Translations under genes and position numbers: made by a program
Notes under the pieces: model-generated
The model's database searches: none
What the model saw: the letters and a program-made list of their open reading frames with translations, nothing else
What the model was told of the DNA's origin: nothing
Shown here: in pieces, positions 1 to 8,844 of the stretch
Position numbering within the stretch: the first letter of the stretch is position 1
Layout: each line of letters opens with the position of its first letter
Source of the DNA: Lancefieldella parvula DSM 20469
Lineage (GTDB): Bacteria; Actinomycetota; Coriobacteriia; Coriobacteriales; Atopobiaceae
Reading direction: 5' to 3'
NCBI RefSeq assembly: GCF_000024225.1
Contig: NC_013203.1
Coordinates: forward strand, 558,001-622,000
Length of the DNA: 64,000 nucleotides

Positions 1-388
1 TCGCTATACTACGTTTGCTCCAGATGAGATTATTCTTGAGACGACGTTTGCGCTAACACCGTCTGATCGCTCTAAAGTTGCCTTAGGTATGGATACTCTT
101 TTGCAGCGCAGAAGAAATACCCAGCCAACTGGTCAGCTTTGCTGTGGTTCTGTTTTTAAGAACCCAGGCAGTAGGTCTGCTGGTGCGCTTATTGAAGAGT
201 GTGGTCTTAAAGGCACCACTGAAGGTGGAGCTCAGATTTCTGATATCCATGCAAACTTTATTGTGAATACCGGCAATGCCACTGCTGCAGATGTTATTGC
301 GCTTATGCGCAGGGCACATGATGCGGTGCAAGAAAAGTTTGACATTGATCTTCAACCAGAGGTTAAGCTTCTGGGTTTTGGGGCATAG
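1..388 (+). CDS. murB: UDP-N-acetylenolpyruvoylglucosamine reductase, C-terminal part
   Basis: Partial at the window edge; the frame is open from base 2 and stops at TAG 386-388. It is the C-terminal part (about 128 residues) of MurB, the flavoenzyme that uses NADPH to reduce UDP-GlcNAc-enolpyruvate to UDP-MurNAc in cytoplasmic peptidoglycan precursor synthesis. Visible hallmarks are the RRNTQP segment, GSVFKNP (carrying the proton-donating serine of the family), SDIHANFIVN, and a terminal PEVKLLG containing the expected late catalytic glutamate. The next gene, ftsQ, starts 8 bases after the stop, so the two are almost certainly cotranscribed, as is usual in division and cell-wall clusters. 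The N-terminal FAD-binding part lies outside the window. Confidence 0.93.
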   Translation, partial: RYTTFAPDEIILETTFALTPSDRSKVALGMDTLLQRRRNTQPTGQLCCGSVFKNPGSRSAGALIEECGLKGTTEGGAQISDIHANFIVNTGNATAADVIALMRRAHDAVQEKFDIDLQPEVKLLGFGA

Positions 389-395
389 GGAAGAT

Positions 396-1484
396 ATGGC
401 AGAAGATACTTCAAAGCAAAAAACACGCCGTAAGGGCACAAAGAGGGAGCCTTTATCGTCTGGCGCTGCTCAGACAGCTGGGGAAGCTAAGCCTTCTTTT
501 ATGAGTAAGGCTTTTAAGCCTAAACCAAAGGCTGAGACTACAGCTTCTGATGCCAAGATTTCTACTAAAAAGACTTCTACTAAAAAGACTTCTACTAAAA
601 AGGCTTCTGATAAAAAACCGAATAACGCTACAAAAACTGCGGATCAAGCTCGTGCGGAGCGTATTAAACACAGCAGAAAAGTATCTTTTAAGACTGTACG
701 GACAGTTTTTATTGTTTTGTTGAGTCTAGCCATTTTTGCTGGTATTGCTTTTCTCGTCTTACGCTCTTCTTCGATCTTTGCTATTACTAACATTCAGGTT
801 GAGCCAACAGAGCATGTTACTAATGAGCAGATTCAAAAGCTTATTGCAGTAGAAGAGGGAACAACTCTGCTTAATATGGACGAGTCCCTCATTACTGAGG
901 AGCTCCAGAAAGACCCTTGGGTAGCATCTGCAACGTATGAGAGGCAGTTCCCCAATACGCTGCGCATTACTATTATAGAGCGTAAGGTTACGGCCATAGT
1001 GACGCTTTCTTCTGGTCCTGTTGCATGGTATTTGGGTGAGGATAATGTTTGGCTCGAGGCTGATCAGCTTACTGTTCCAGAAGGAAAAACTACCGCGACA
1101 GTAGCGCTTGAGAAGGCAACATCAGAGGGAAAGTTGCTTATTACCGATGTTCCTGCAACGGTTTCTCCTGTAGCAGGTACCACGGCAACAGATGCAGAAA
1201 TTCAAGCGGTTATGCAGTATCAGTCTACGTTCTCGTCAGAGCTTACTTCACAGATTGTGAGCTACTCGGCCAGTAGTGTTGATGCTATTTCCGTCACCCT
1301 AACCAATGGCGTACAGGTTGCTTTAGGCTCTCCAACACAGATTACAGATAAAGAAAAAGTGATTCTGGCAATGCTTAAGCAGTTCCCAGGAGAGCTTACT
1401 TACTTGAATGTAAGAACGCCTGCAAGCCCAACCTACAGACGAGTTTCTACTGGAAACGTTCAGTCTGGTTCTGGTGTTTCATAG
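396..1484 (+). CDS. ftsQ: Cell division protein FtsQ/DivIB
   Basis: Bitopic membrane protein of the divisome; in known systems FtsQ/DivIB links FtsB and FtsL to septal synthesis. I place the start at ATG 396, just after the murB stop and behind a short AGGGA element; an in-frame ATG at 276 lies inside murB and is rejected. The 362-residue protein has a long basic, disordered cytoplasmic N-terminus (about residues 1-99), one membrane helix (about 100-122), a POTRA domain directly after it (about 127-200), and a C-terminal beta-rich domain. The N-terminal tail contains tandem KTST repeats encoded by a 15-bp DNA repeat. Position between murB and ftsZ supports the call; ftsA is absent, as expected for actinobacterial-type clusters. 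Confidence 0.9.
   Translation: MAEDTSKQKTRRKGTKREPLSSGAAQTAGEAKPSFMSKAFKPKPKAETTASDAKISTKKTSTKKTSTKKASDKKPNNATKTADQARAERIKHSRKVSFKTVRTVFIVLLSLAIFAGIAFLVLRSSSIFAITNIQVEPTEHVTNEQIQKLIAVEEGTTLLNMDESLITEELQKDPWVASATYERQFPNTLRITIIERKVTAIVTLSSGPVAWYLGEDNVWLEADQLTVPEGKTTATVALEKATSEGKLLITDVPATVSPVAGTTATDAEIQAVMQYQSTFSSELTSQIVSYSASSVDAISVTLTNGVQVALGSPTQITDKEKVILAMLKQFPGELTYLNVRTPASPTYRRVSTGNVQSGSGVS
561..620 (+). repeat. 15-bp tandem repeat inside ftsQ
   Basis: Three near-identical copies of tctactaaaaagact start at 561, 576 and 591, followed by a degenerate fourth copy at 606. They encode STKKT units in the basic cytoplasmic tail of FtsQ. Because the unit is 15 bp, gain or loss of copies would lengthen or shorten the tail without a frameshift. 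Confidence 0.85.
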
Positions 1485-1564
1485 GCAATCGTTGTGGTAA
1501 TACGTGCCGTTAGGGAATCTTTTCCTACCGTTCACCAGCTTTCTTCACAATTTCTTCATATTAT

Positions 1565-1594
1565 TTGACTTGCATGGGTGAGTTGTGCAAATAT
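1565..1594 (+). promoter_or_regulatory. Possible ftsZ promoter
   Basis: TTGACT at 1565-1570 resembles a -35 box, followed after 18 bases by AAATAT at 1589-1594 as a weak -10. It lies in the 247-bp gap between ftsQ and ftsZ, about 140 bases before the ftsZ start. The -35 match is good and the -10 match is poor, so this is tentative. Confidence 0.3.
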
Positions 1595-1731
1595 ACCCCG
1601 CTTTGCATGAAGCGTAAGCCTTAACTTGAGGTTTAGGGTTTTATACAGCGGTTCTGCGAGCGCATAAACGTAGCCTAAGCGCAGTCGCGCTCCGGGACAA
1701 ACGGGCACAAGCGTGCCTCAAGGAGGAAGAC

Positions 1732-2868
1732 ATGATTAAGGACACCGATACCCTTAACAACTATCTTGCTGTTATCAAGGTTGTTGGCGTTGGTGGCGGC
1801 GGAACTAACGCTGTCAACCGCATGATTGAAGAAGGCATCCGTGGTGTTGAGTTCGTTGCTGTAAACACTGATGCACAAGCTCTTGCAATTTCCGATGCTG
1901 ACATTAAGGTTCACATTGGTACTGACATTACCAAGGGTCTTGGTGCTGGTGCTAACCCTGAGGTGGGTAAAGAGGCAGCAGAGGATAGCCGTGACGAGAT
2001 TAAGGCTGCCCTTGCTGGCGCTGATATGGTCTTCATCACTGCTGGTGAAGGTGGCGGTACTGGTACCGGCGCTGCTCCAGTTGTTGCTGACATTGCAAAG
2101 AATGATGTTGGCGCACTGACTGTTGGTGTTGTTACCAAGCCATTCTCCTTCGAGGGTCGCCGTCGTTATGGTTCTGCAGCTGACGGAATCAAGACTCTTT
2201 CCGAGAATGTCGATACACTCATTGTTATTCCAAACGATCGTCTGCTTGATCTTTCTGAGAAGAAGACCACCATGCTTGAGGCATTCCGCATGGCTGACGA
2301 CGTTCTATGCCAAGGTACCCAGGGTATTACCGACCTCATCACTGTTCCTGGTCTGATTAACCTCGACTTTGCAGACGTCTGCACCATTATGAAGGGTGCA
2401 GGTAGCGCAATGATGGGCATCGGTATTGCTGCTGGCGATAACCGTGCTGCTGATGCTGCAACCGAGGCAATTTCTAGCCGTCTGCTTGAAAGCTCTATTG
2501 AGGGCGCAACCCGCGTTCTTCTCTCTATTGCTGGTAATAAAGATCTTGGTATTCAGGAGATTAACGAGGCGGCTGACCTGGTTGCTAAGAACGTTGACGC
2601 TGATGCAAACATCATCTTTGGTACTGTTGTTGATGAGTCCCTAGGCGATCAGGTTCGCGTAACCGTTATTGCAACTGGTTTTAATGACGCTAACGTTCAG
2701 CAGCAGCTCCCAACTTTGAGCACTCAGAGCACCAGCCGTCCAAGCCGTCCTGCTCAGCCACAGCCAACTCGTCCTGCAAGTGCTCAGCCACAGCCTGCTC
2801 GCAGCAATAACTCTTCGAATGAGAAAGAGTTTGATATTCCAGACTTCCTTAAGCGTAGTCGCATCTAA
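1732..2868 (+). CDS. ftsZ: Cell division GTPase FtsZ
   Basis: Tubulin-like GTPase that polymerises into the Z ring at midcell. The 378-residue protein shows the N-terminal [13 protein letters not shown] nucleotide-binding loop (about residues 19-31), the tubulin signature GGGTGTG (107-113), and the T7-loop region with NLDFAD. A Pro/Gln-rich linker (about residues 325-360) follows, then the conserved C-terminal peptide DIPDFLKR that docks partners, here most likely SepF since sepF lies downstream and ftsA is not seen. A strong AAGGAGG ribosome-binding site precedes ATG 1732. Length is typical of the family. The pgeF gene starts 2 bases after the stop. Confidence 0.98.
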   Translation: MIKDTDTLNNYLAVIKVVGVGGGGTNAVNRMIEEGIRGVEFVAVNTDAQALAISDADIKVHIGTDITKGLGAGANPEVGKEAAEDSRDEIKAALAGADMVFITAGEGGGTGTGAAPVVADIAKNDVGALTVGVVTKPFSFEGRRRYGSAADGIKTLSENVDTLIVIPNDRLLDLSEKKTTMLEAFRMADDVLCQGTQGITDLITVPGLINLDFADVCTIMKGAGSAMMGIGIAAGDNRAADAATEAISSRLLESSIEGATRVLLSIAGNKDLGIQEINEAADLVAKNVDADANIIFGTVVDESLGDQVRVTVIATGFNDANVQQQLPTLSTQSTSRPSRPAQPQPTRPASAQPQPARSNNSSNEKEFDIPDFLKRSRI

Positions 2869-2870
2869 AT

Positions 2871-3680
2871 ATGTGCGCGCTGAATAGACAGTGCTTACAC
2901 GGCGTGACCCTGCTCATGGATCCTGAGGTTCCATGCGGGGTCACGCTCGCATTTACTGAGCGTACGGGTGGTTTTTCAAAAGGGGAGTTTGCTTCCCTTA
3001 ATTTAGGCGGTAGATGCGGGGACAATCTGCAACATGTGCAGAAGAATCGCCAGCTGGTTCTAGAAGCTCTTGGAGCGGGCGAGCACTTCTCGCGACTCCT
3101 TATTCCTCATCAGGTACACGGAAGCACTGTTGTCTGTTTGTCTTCCGATACATCAGAGGCTTTTGAACAGGCTAAGACTGAGGCAGAAGCTGGTGCAGAC
3201 GCTATAGTGTGCACCGTGCAAAATACACCCGTGCTTTTGGCGTTTGCCGATTGTGTGCCGGTAATTCTAGTGGCTCCTGGTGGATTTGCGGTGGCGCATT
3301 CAGGTTGGAAAGGCACAATTGCTCGCATTTCAGCTTGCACAACAGAGACTCTTTGCCAGGCAACTGGCGCCAAACCTTCCGAGGTCAAAGCATATATTGG
3401 ACCACATATTGGCAGTGCTGACTACGAGGTTTCTTCTGAGCTTATTCAGATGTTTTCGCAAGAGTTTGGCCCCAATGTTGTGGACCGTGCATCTGGCGAG
3501 AGGTACCTTGATCTTGGATATGCTGTTAGAGCTGCGCTGATAGATGCTGGTGTACGTGAGTCTGCTATTGAAGAGGTAACTGACTCGACGGCCTCTACAA
3601 CAGAGCGGTTCTTCTCGTATCGTGCTGAGCATGGCAAGTGCGGAAGGCATGCGGCTGTTGCTTACATGGCTGCAAAGTAG
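2871..3680 (+). CDS. pgeF: PgeF/YfiH-type multicopper-oxidase-fold (laccase-domain) protein
   Basis: Member of the YfiH/RlmH-neighbour laccase-domain family (DUF152), a purine nucleoside phosphorylase/adenosine deaminase-type zinc enzyme also reported to hydrolyse mis-made peptidoglycan precursors (PgeF). The 269 residues carry the expected metal ligands in order: HQVHG (about residue 80-84), FADCVPV (C128) and AHSGWKGT (H143), then YIGPHIG. The ATG begins 2 bases after the ftsZ stop, so translation is probably coupled to ftsZ. Location directly after ftsZ and before yggS matches the conserved order in Gram-positive division clusters. Confidence 0.9.
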   Translation: MCALNRQCLHGVTLLMDPEVPCGVTLAFTERTGGFSKGEFASLNLGGRCGDNLQHVQKNRQLVLEALGAGEHFSRLLIPHQVHGSTVVCLSSDTSEAFEQAKTEAEAGADAIVCTVQNTPVLLAFADCVPVILVAPGGFAVAHSGWKGTIARISACTTETLCQATGAKPSEVKAYIGPHIGSADYEVSSELIQMFSQEFGPNVVDRASGERYLDLGYAVRAALIDAGVRESAIEEVTDSTASTTERFFSYRAEHGKCGRHAAVAYMAAK

Positions 3681-3710
3681 GGTAGAAGACGTTTAGCGTT
3701 ACGTAAGATA

Positions 3711-4475
3711 ATGATGTATTCACTGCAAGAGATGATGGCTATGACGTACGATTCAGATGAATATCTTGAGTTTATTAAGGCTCGCAAAGCTCAAATTGAG
3801 TCGCTCGTAGCAGACGCTGCAAAAAAGTCTGGCAGAAGTGCCTCTGAAATTGAAATTGTGGCCGTCTCTAAAACTGTTCCTGTTGAGGCTGTTCTAGCAG
3901 CTTACAAGGCAGGCTATAGGGTTTTTGGCGAGAATCGTCCACAAGAACTGACACATAAACTAACATGTTTATCTGAAACTTCTTTTGGATCTGAAATAAC
4001 TTTTGACATGATTGGTAATCTTCAGAAGAACAAGATTAACCAAGTAGTTGGTAAGGTTCGTTATATTCATTCAATTTCTTCTGAGCATCTTGCAGAGGCG
4101 GTTTCAAAGCGTGCGGAAGCAAAGGGCTCTCAGGAGTCTGTTTTACTTGAGGTAAATGTTTCCGCTGAAGCTTCAAAATCGGGCTTCTCGCCAGAAGAAG
4201 TTTCTGAGTCTATTCAAAAGGTTGTGGAACTTTCTCATATTTCTGTTGTAGGACTTATGACTATGGCACCAAGGGATGACCCAGAGCGTGCAAAGAGGAC
4301 ATTTGCAGGATTACGAGAATTGCGTGATCGTTTAAGCCAACAAGTTGGTTTGAAGTTAGATGTTCTTTCTTGTGGTATGAGTGATGACTTTACGTATGCC
4401 ATTGAAGAAGGTTCTACCACTATTCGTCTGGGCCGGATATTGTTTGATCCAGCCTATACGTTGAGTGAACGCTAA
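3711..4475 (+). CDS. yggS: YggS/YlmE-family PLP homeostasis protein
   Basis: PLP-binding protein of the alanine-racemase-fold YggS/PROSC family that regulates cytoplasmic vitamin B6 pools and amino/keto acid balance. AVSKTVP holds the lysine (about K54) that forms the PLP Schiff base; FGENRPQEL, DMIGNLQKNK, LEVNVSAEASKSGF, GLMTMAP and LSCGMSDDF are family blocks. The start is uncertain: ATG 3711 and 3714 lack a good ribosome-binding site, and ATGs at 3732, 3735 and 3741 follow a short AAGAG. The family core begins about 20 residues in, so any of these would keep the domain intact. It lies between pgeF and sepF, as in many actinobacteria. Confidence 0.92.
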   Translation: MMYSLQEMMAMTYDSDEYLEFIKARKAQIESLVADAAKKSGRSASEIEIVAVSKTVPVEAVLAAYKAGYRVFGENRPQELTHKLTCLSETSFGSEITFDMIGNLQKNKINQVVGKVRYIHSISSEHLAEAVSKRAEAKGSQESVLLEVNVSAEASKSGFSPEEVSESIQKVVELSHISVVGLMTMAPRDDPERAKRTFAGLRELRDRLSQQVGLKLDVLSCGMSDDFTYAIEEGSTTIRLGRILFDPAYTLSER

Positions 4476-4532
4476 AATAGTTGCAAGTTTTGATACAGTA
4501 GTAAGAAGTTACGTGCGTTTTAGAAAGGCACA

Positions 4533-5216
4533 ATGATGAGCATTCTTGATACGCTAAGAGCAAAGCTTCGTGGTGGTCAGGACGACGAGTACTACGACGA
4601 TGAGTATTATGGTGAAGACGGCTATGACGAGCTAGATGGAACACCTTCTCGCTCGTACGATGACCGCGCACAGCAGGGTTCTTCTAGTAGATTACTGGGT
4701 AATCCATCTAGGCCAGAGGCGGAGAGTGTCTCTGTTTACACTCGTTCCGGTAAACCAATTAGTACCAATCCAGCTGCTTCTTACAATCCTCAGCAGGATA
4801 TGCGCCCTCGTGCTTCTGCGTATGCATCTCGTCAGGAGCCTTCTGGGTACACTCCTTCTTATGAGCATACAGTGAGCCCAAATCTACCAACTCCTGGTGA
4901 TATTGGTCTTCGTCCTGTGAGCCGTACAAGTTATTCTGGACAGCTACCACCATACATTCTTCGTCCTGTTTCTTATGATGATGTTCAGTCAGTAGTTCGC
5001 CGTGTTCGTACTGGTCAGCCAGTTGTCCTTATCTTTAAGAACACTAACATTGAAGTTGCTAAGAGAATTTTGGACTTCAGTTTTGGTCTTTCTTATGGTC
5101 TTGATGGAGCTGTTGAAGAAGTTGCTGATCGCGTTTTTGTTGTACTTCCTCATGGCGTTTCTTTGACGCAAGCTGATCTTGATAAGCTTGCTGATGAGGG
5201 CGAGATTACCAGGTAA
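4533..5216 (+). CDS. sepF: Cell division protein SepF
   Basis: FtsZ-bundling protein that tethers the Z ring to the membrane, replacing FtsA in many Gram-positive bacteria. The first residues (MSILDTLRAKLRGG) can form an amphipathic membrane-binding helix. An acidic and Tyr-rich linker and a long disordered Ser/Pro-rich stretch (about residues 15-135) follow. The C-terminal SepF domain (about 140-222) includes LRPVSYDDVQ, GQPVVLIF, AKRILDFSFG and VFVVLPHG. At 227 residues it is longer than Bacillus SepF because of the linker. ATG 4533 and the in-frame ATG 4536 both follow GAAAGG. yggT starts 12 bases downstream. Confidence 0.95.
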   Translation: MMSILDTLRAKLRGGQDDEYYDDEYYGEDGYDELDGTPSRSYDDRAQQGSSSRLLGNPSRPEAESVSVYTRSGKPISTNPAASYNPQQDMRPRASAYASRQEPSGYTPSYEHTVSPNLPTPGDIGLRPVSRTSYSGQLPPYILRPVSYDDVQSVVRRVRTGQPVVLIFKNTNIEVAKRILDFSFGLSYGLDGAVEEVADRVFVVLPHGVSLTQADLDKLADEGEITR

Positions 5217-5228
5217 CTGGAGGTTTTT

Positions 5229-5507
5229 GTGTTTTCGTCTTATATCTTGAACGTGCTCTATACTTTGTTAAGGATTTATAGCTTCTGCATTGTGGTATGG
5301 TGCCTATCCTCTTGGATTACCGTCTCAAATGACTCGTTTAATCGTATTCTTGAGGGAATTGGCAAAATTGTTGAGCCATACCTTAGTGTGTTTAGGCGTG
5401 TAATTCCTCCAATTTCTGGCATTGATCTTTCACCAATTGTTGCACTTTTTGTGCTTAATCTTGTGGGACGTTTTGCCATTTCGACGCTGGGCCTTATACT
5501 AATATAG
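5229..5507 (+). CDS. yggT: YggT-family membrane protein
   Basis: Small integral membrane protein (92 residues) with two hydrophobic helices separated by a conserved segment containing PYLSVFRRVIPP and GIDLSPIVALFVL, diagnostic of the YggT family (PF02325). It starts with GTG 5229 behind a clear GGAGG. The family is linked to division and shape clusters and to osmotic or ion resistance, but its biochemical role is unsettled. Its place between sepF and divIVA is the standard order in actinobacteria and firmicutes. Confidence 0.9.
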   Translation: MFSSYILNVLYTLLRIYSFCIVVWCLSSWITVSNDSFNRILEGIGKIVEPYLSVFRRVIPPISGIDLSPIVALFVLNLVGRFAISTLGLILI

Positions 5508-5586
5508 GAAACTAGTTTGTTTTTAATTACAAACTGAGTAGTTATGATGTGTGGTACGTCTACTCGCAGACTGAAAGGGAACAAAG

Positions 5587-6222
5587 ATGGCAATCACACC
5601 AGCAGACATTGAGCAGCAGACATTCTCTCCTGCTGAGACCGGCTACAATCCAGAGGAAGTCGACGCATTTCTTGAGCAGCTATCTTCTGAGGTTGATGCA
5701 ATGCTTCAAAAGATCGCTGATCTTAAGGGCCGTCTGACCAGCACTGAGCGGCAGCTTGCTGCAGCACAGGCACAGGTTGCAAGCCTTGAGGAGAACGCAA
5801 GCGTTCCTTCTGTTGAGGAGACAAACGCTGCAGCTGTTGCTGCATCTGAGCACCAGATTTCTCAGGTCCTCATTGTTGCTCAGCAGAGTGCAGATAAGCT
5901 TGTTGCAGATGCTCGTGCAAATGCAGAGCGTATTCGCAATGAAGCAGATCAGAAGGCTCGTGAGGTTATCCGCCAGGCTCTTGCAGAGAAGCAGACTGAG
6001 CTTGACGAGATTGATCGTCTCAAGCAGTCTCGTGAGGATTTCCGCGCTGAGTACCGCAAGCTTCTCCAGCACTTCCTGGACGATGCAGATTCTGTTTTCC
6101 CAGAGACTGTCCTTACCAATAATGCTCCAACTGGTTCCCAGAATGCTGCACAGTCTACAGCTAACCAGACTCAGATTTCTACATCTGCACCTGCAGCTGG
6201 TGACTTTAACGATCTTGACTAA
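5587..6222 (+). CDS. divIVA: DivIVA-domain cell pole/septum protein
   Basis: Coiled-coil scaffold that binds negatively curved membrane at poles and septa (DivIVA/Wag31 family). The N-terminal domain is recognisable from ITPADIEQQTFSPAETGYN and EVDAFLEQL (about residues 3-30). Coiled-coil segments cover about 30-65 and 95-160, with a run rich in Ala, Glu and Arg; the last 45 residues are Ser/Thr/Asn/Gln-rich and likely disordered. ATG 5587 follows AAAGGGA. The gene ends the division cluster and is followed by a strong hairpin terminator at 6251. It may have its own weak promoter near 5517-5548 (TTGTTT and TATGAT with a long spacer). Confidence 0.92.
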   Translation: MAITPADIEQQTFSPAETGYNPEEVDAFLEQLSSEVDAMLQKIADLKGRLTSTERQLAAAQAQVASLEENASVPSVEETNAAAVAASEHQISQVLIVAQQSADKLVADARANAERIRNEADQKAREVIRQALAEKQTELDEIDRLKQSREDFRAEYRKLLQHFLDDADSVFPETVLTNNAPTGSQNAAQSTANQTQISTSAPAAGDFNDLD

Positions 6223-6250
6223 GTCTTAGACCATTACATTTGAACTGATA

Positions 6251-6278
6251 AGCGTCCAGCTTTGCTGGGCGCTTTTTT
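6251..6278 (+). terminator. Rho-independent terminator after divIVA
   Basis: A 10-bp stem, agcgtccagc against gctgggcgct (one G-T pair), with a 3-base loop, followed by a run of six T. It closes the division operon and sits between convergent genes. Confidence 0.88.
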
Positions 6279-6298
6279 ATTTTGTGCTGAAAATTACC

Positions 6299-7378
6299 TT
6301 AAGTAATCGGCTCCTGAGTAATTGCTTTAGAACTCAGAGATAAGTTCTTTGAGAAATGCTGCTTTTGTTCTATATGAGGAATATCCTTTCTATCTTCTCG
6401 GCCTTGATAACGAGTAGGTATACCTTGGCTACGTGCTGCTTCTGCACTTGTGCTTGCGATAAGTTCAGGAAGTTCTTGCCATACGCGCTTTGGCATCAAA
6501 TGAGCACGTAGGTCATATCCTCTTTCTGTTGGTCCGCGTCCCTTTAGGCTAACTCCATCATAGAAACGTCTCCACATGGCTTGCACGTATTTTTCATCAG
6601 TTGCAAGGTCTGTTCTAGAGAGCAGTTCTTTCAAAGACGTGTCATCGAGTTGAATTGTTCCAAATGTCTTCATTTCTGGTGTATAAAAACTGGCTATATG
6701 GTGAGCTGGGTCAACAATAAAAAACCGTTCGGTGCTCATCCGTTTAACAAAGTAATTGCAGGTTAGGGGCACTACATTTGCGTTAGGGTGAAATACAGAC
6801 ATAAAAGAGCCATCTGACATGCGAGAAAACCGTATAAATTGACGTGTGTGCTCTCGCTCAGTTTCTACTTGTCGAGCCAGCGCATTAAATTCTGCTACGG
6901 TTGGATCAGCAATATCTTCAAGGGCTCCTATCCCGTACAAGAATGCGAGACGGATATACCTATGCACAATCTCTGGCATAGTATGAGCATCTGAAGCACA
7001 TGCTAGAACAATGCGACGTGTTATCTCTTTTGTGCCTACTTTCTTTTCTAATCCAGTTAGAACTCGTCTAGCTAAGGCTACTACTGAATCATCAGAGGGA
7101 TCTGGTACGCAGAGCATGTACTCCTCAAGGCCGGGCTGACAAAAGCTCTCTCTAACAAGACGTACGTGTGTTGGGTTAGCATGTGAGAGATAAGTGAGTC
7201 CCACAGTTCCTACAACGCCTTCTAAGCTTGGATTGCAGGAGATAACAACCTTCTGAGACTTGGAGAGTCTTGTAAGTCTCTCAACAAGTGAGACAAGGTC
7301 TACGCTTTGATTAGAAGAGTCTGAGTTGAGAGGATTCAATGCGACGTCTTGTTTTGTTGTATGAACTTGCTTTAGCAT
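6299..7378 (-). CDS. DUF4130 / TIGR03915-type putative DNA metabolism protein
   Basis: About 359 residues. The protein resembles the DUF4130 family that in other bacteria is fused to, or next to, a uracil-DNA-glycosylase-like UdgX domain and is almost always paired with a radical SAM partner, as here. Visible blocks include SCNPSLEGVVGTVGLTY near the N-terminus, RFSRMSDGSFMSVFHPNANV, YFVKRM, RFFIVDPAHHIASFY and the C-terminal AMWRRFYDG and PKRVWQELPE. No glycosylase domain is present, so this is the stand-alone form. I prefer ATG 7378 (AGAGAG nine bases upstream) over TTG 7384. The gene overlaps the end of the radical SAM gene by about 68 bases, implying coupled translation. The reaction is unknown. 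Confidence 0.8.
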   Translation of the reverse strand: MLKQVHTTKQDVALNPLNSDSSNQSVDLVSLVERLTRLSKSQKVVISCNPSLEGVVGTVGLTYLSHANPTHVRLVRESFCQPGLEEYMLCVPDPSDDSVVALARRVLTGLEKKVGTKEITRRIVLACASDAHTMPEIVHRYIRLAFLYGIGALEDIADPTVAEFNALARQVETEREHTRQFIRFSRMSDGSFMSVFHPNANVVPLTCNYFVKRMSTERFFIVDPAHHIASFYTPEMKTFGTIQLDDTSLKELLSRTDLATDEKYVQAMWRRFYDGVSLKGRGPTERGYDLRAHLMPKRVWQELPELIASTSAEAARSQGIPTRYQGREDRKDIPHIEQKQHFSKNLSLSSKAITQEPIT

Positions 7379-8720
7379 CAGCAATTACTCTCTGTTTAAT
7401 TAGTTCTTGGTCAAGTGGGGCTGTAGCATCTCTTACTCCGCAGCAGGTGAGAAAGTGATGGGATCGTTTGAGCTGTATTCCCAGCCGTTTAAGATCATCA
7501 AAAGTAAGACGAGATCGTCTTCTTGCGGCAATGATTCTTCGTGCACCGGTAGGGCCAATTCCGGGCACTCGTAAAAGTATTTCTAGTGGTGCATCCATAA
7601 TTTCTATAGGAAATTGATCAAGATGAGCCAATGCCCATCCAAGCTTTGGGTCAACTTCTAAATCAAGCCAAGGCGCTTCTGGAGAAACAAGTTCATCAGG
7701 AGAAAATGCATAGTAGCGCATAAGCCAATCAGCTTGGTAAAGGCGATGCTCTCTACGGAGGGGAACAGGGGTATCTAACTCAGGAAGACGATCATCTTCC
7801 ATAACAGGAATATAGGCAGAAAAAAATACTCGTTTTAACTCAAATTGTTGGTAAAGCGCTTGTGATAAATGCAATATTTGATTATCTGACTCTGGAGAAG
7901 CCCCAATAATAATTTGTGTTGACTGCCCAGCAGGCGAGAAAGACCTTTTACTCGAAGACACCCTTGATGAATGCATAAAAGTGTTCTTCAAACAATTAGA
8001 ACGTAAGGCTAAACCTTCTTTTATAATCTGCTTCTGACTTGGAATAATAATACCTTTAGATTTGCCAGCAGACTTCACAATACTCTTTGACGTATTTTTA
8101 GCTTCGAGTAATTGTCTTTCTTCAGAGACGCGTAGGTGGTGAATAAAAGACATGGGTTTAGTAACCGTTTCAGCATTTTTGTGCGGGCAAAGTTTAGTAA
8201 GTGAGGTTGAGCTAGGTAATTCCAGGTTGACGGAGAGTCTGTCTGCCAAACGGCCAATAGCGTCAATAAGATCTGAGTCTGTTCCGGGAATTACCTTCGC
8301 ATGAATATAGCCGTTGAATAGCAGTTCATTTCTAAGGTAGGAGAGACATTCAATCATGAGTTCCGTGGTGTGATCCGGCGACCCTATAACACCTGAGGAA
8401 AGAAAAAGTCCTTCTATGTAGTTTCTTTTATAGAAATCTACGGTAAGTTCTGCTAACTCTTGTGGTGTAAAGGTAGCACGTTTAGTTTGAGCAGACGATC
8501 TATTGACGCAGTAAGCGCAGTCATAGCAACAAGCATTAGAAAGCAAAACTTTTAGCAGCGTAATGCAGCGGCCGTCAGGAGTAAATGAATGGCAACAACC
8601 CGCCGTCGAAGCCATGCCTATCTTTCCTGCCTGCGGATCTCTGTCTACACCAGAGGAGGTACATGCCGCGTCAAATTTGGCCGCATCTGCAAGTATGGTG
8701 AGTTTATCAAGAGTATCCAT
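7311..8720 (-). CDS. Putative DNA modification/repair radical SAM protein (TIGR03916-like)
   Basis: 469-residue radical SAM enzyme. The [4Fe-4S]-binding CxxxCxxC is seen as CCYDCAYC (C64, C68, C71), and a C-terminal helix-hairpin-helix DNA-binding motif is seen at LLRVPGIGPTGARRIIAARR. The combination of radical SAM core and terminal HhH is characteristic of the 'radical SAM linked to uracil-DNA glycosylase' family, whose substrate is unknown but thought to be DNA. Additional Cys/His near the N-terminus (GCCHSF) may bind a second metal. A low-complexity insert rich in Lys and Ser (about residues 210-260) looks specific to this lineage. The partner DUF4130 gene follows with a long overlap. Confidence 0.85.
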   Translation of the reverse strand: MDTLDKLTILADAAKFDAACTSSGVDRDPQAGKIGMASTAGCCHSFTPDGRCITLLKVLLSNACCYDCAYCVNRSSAQTKRATFTPQELAELTVDFYKRNYIEGLFLSSGVIGSPDHTTELMIECLSYLRNELLFNGYIHAKVIPGTDSDLIDAIGRLADRLSVNLELPSSTSLTKLCPHKNAETVTKPMSFIHHLRVSEERQLLEAKNTSKSIVKSAGKSKGIIIPSQKQIIKEGLALRSNCLKNTFMHSSRVSSSKRSFSPAGQSTQIIIGASPESDNQILHLSQALYQQFELKRVFFSAYIPVMEDDRLPELDTPVPLRREHRLYQADWLMRYYAFSPDELVSPEAPWLDLEVDPKLGWALAHLDQFPIEIMDAPLEILLRVPGIGPTGARRIIAARRRSRLTFDDLKRLGIQLKRSHHFLTCCGVRDATAPLDQELIKQRVIADAKASSYNKTRRRIESSQLRLF

Positions 8721-8844
8721 ATGGACAACTTTCTACTTGAAAACAGAACGTCTGTTCGTATACTTAGACTATCACGAATAAAAAAGAAGTAAAGAAAAAT
8801 TTAGAACAAATGTTTGTCATTTTAAAACCGTAGAAAGGATGTGA

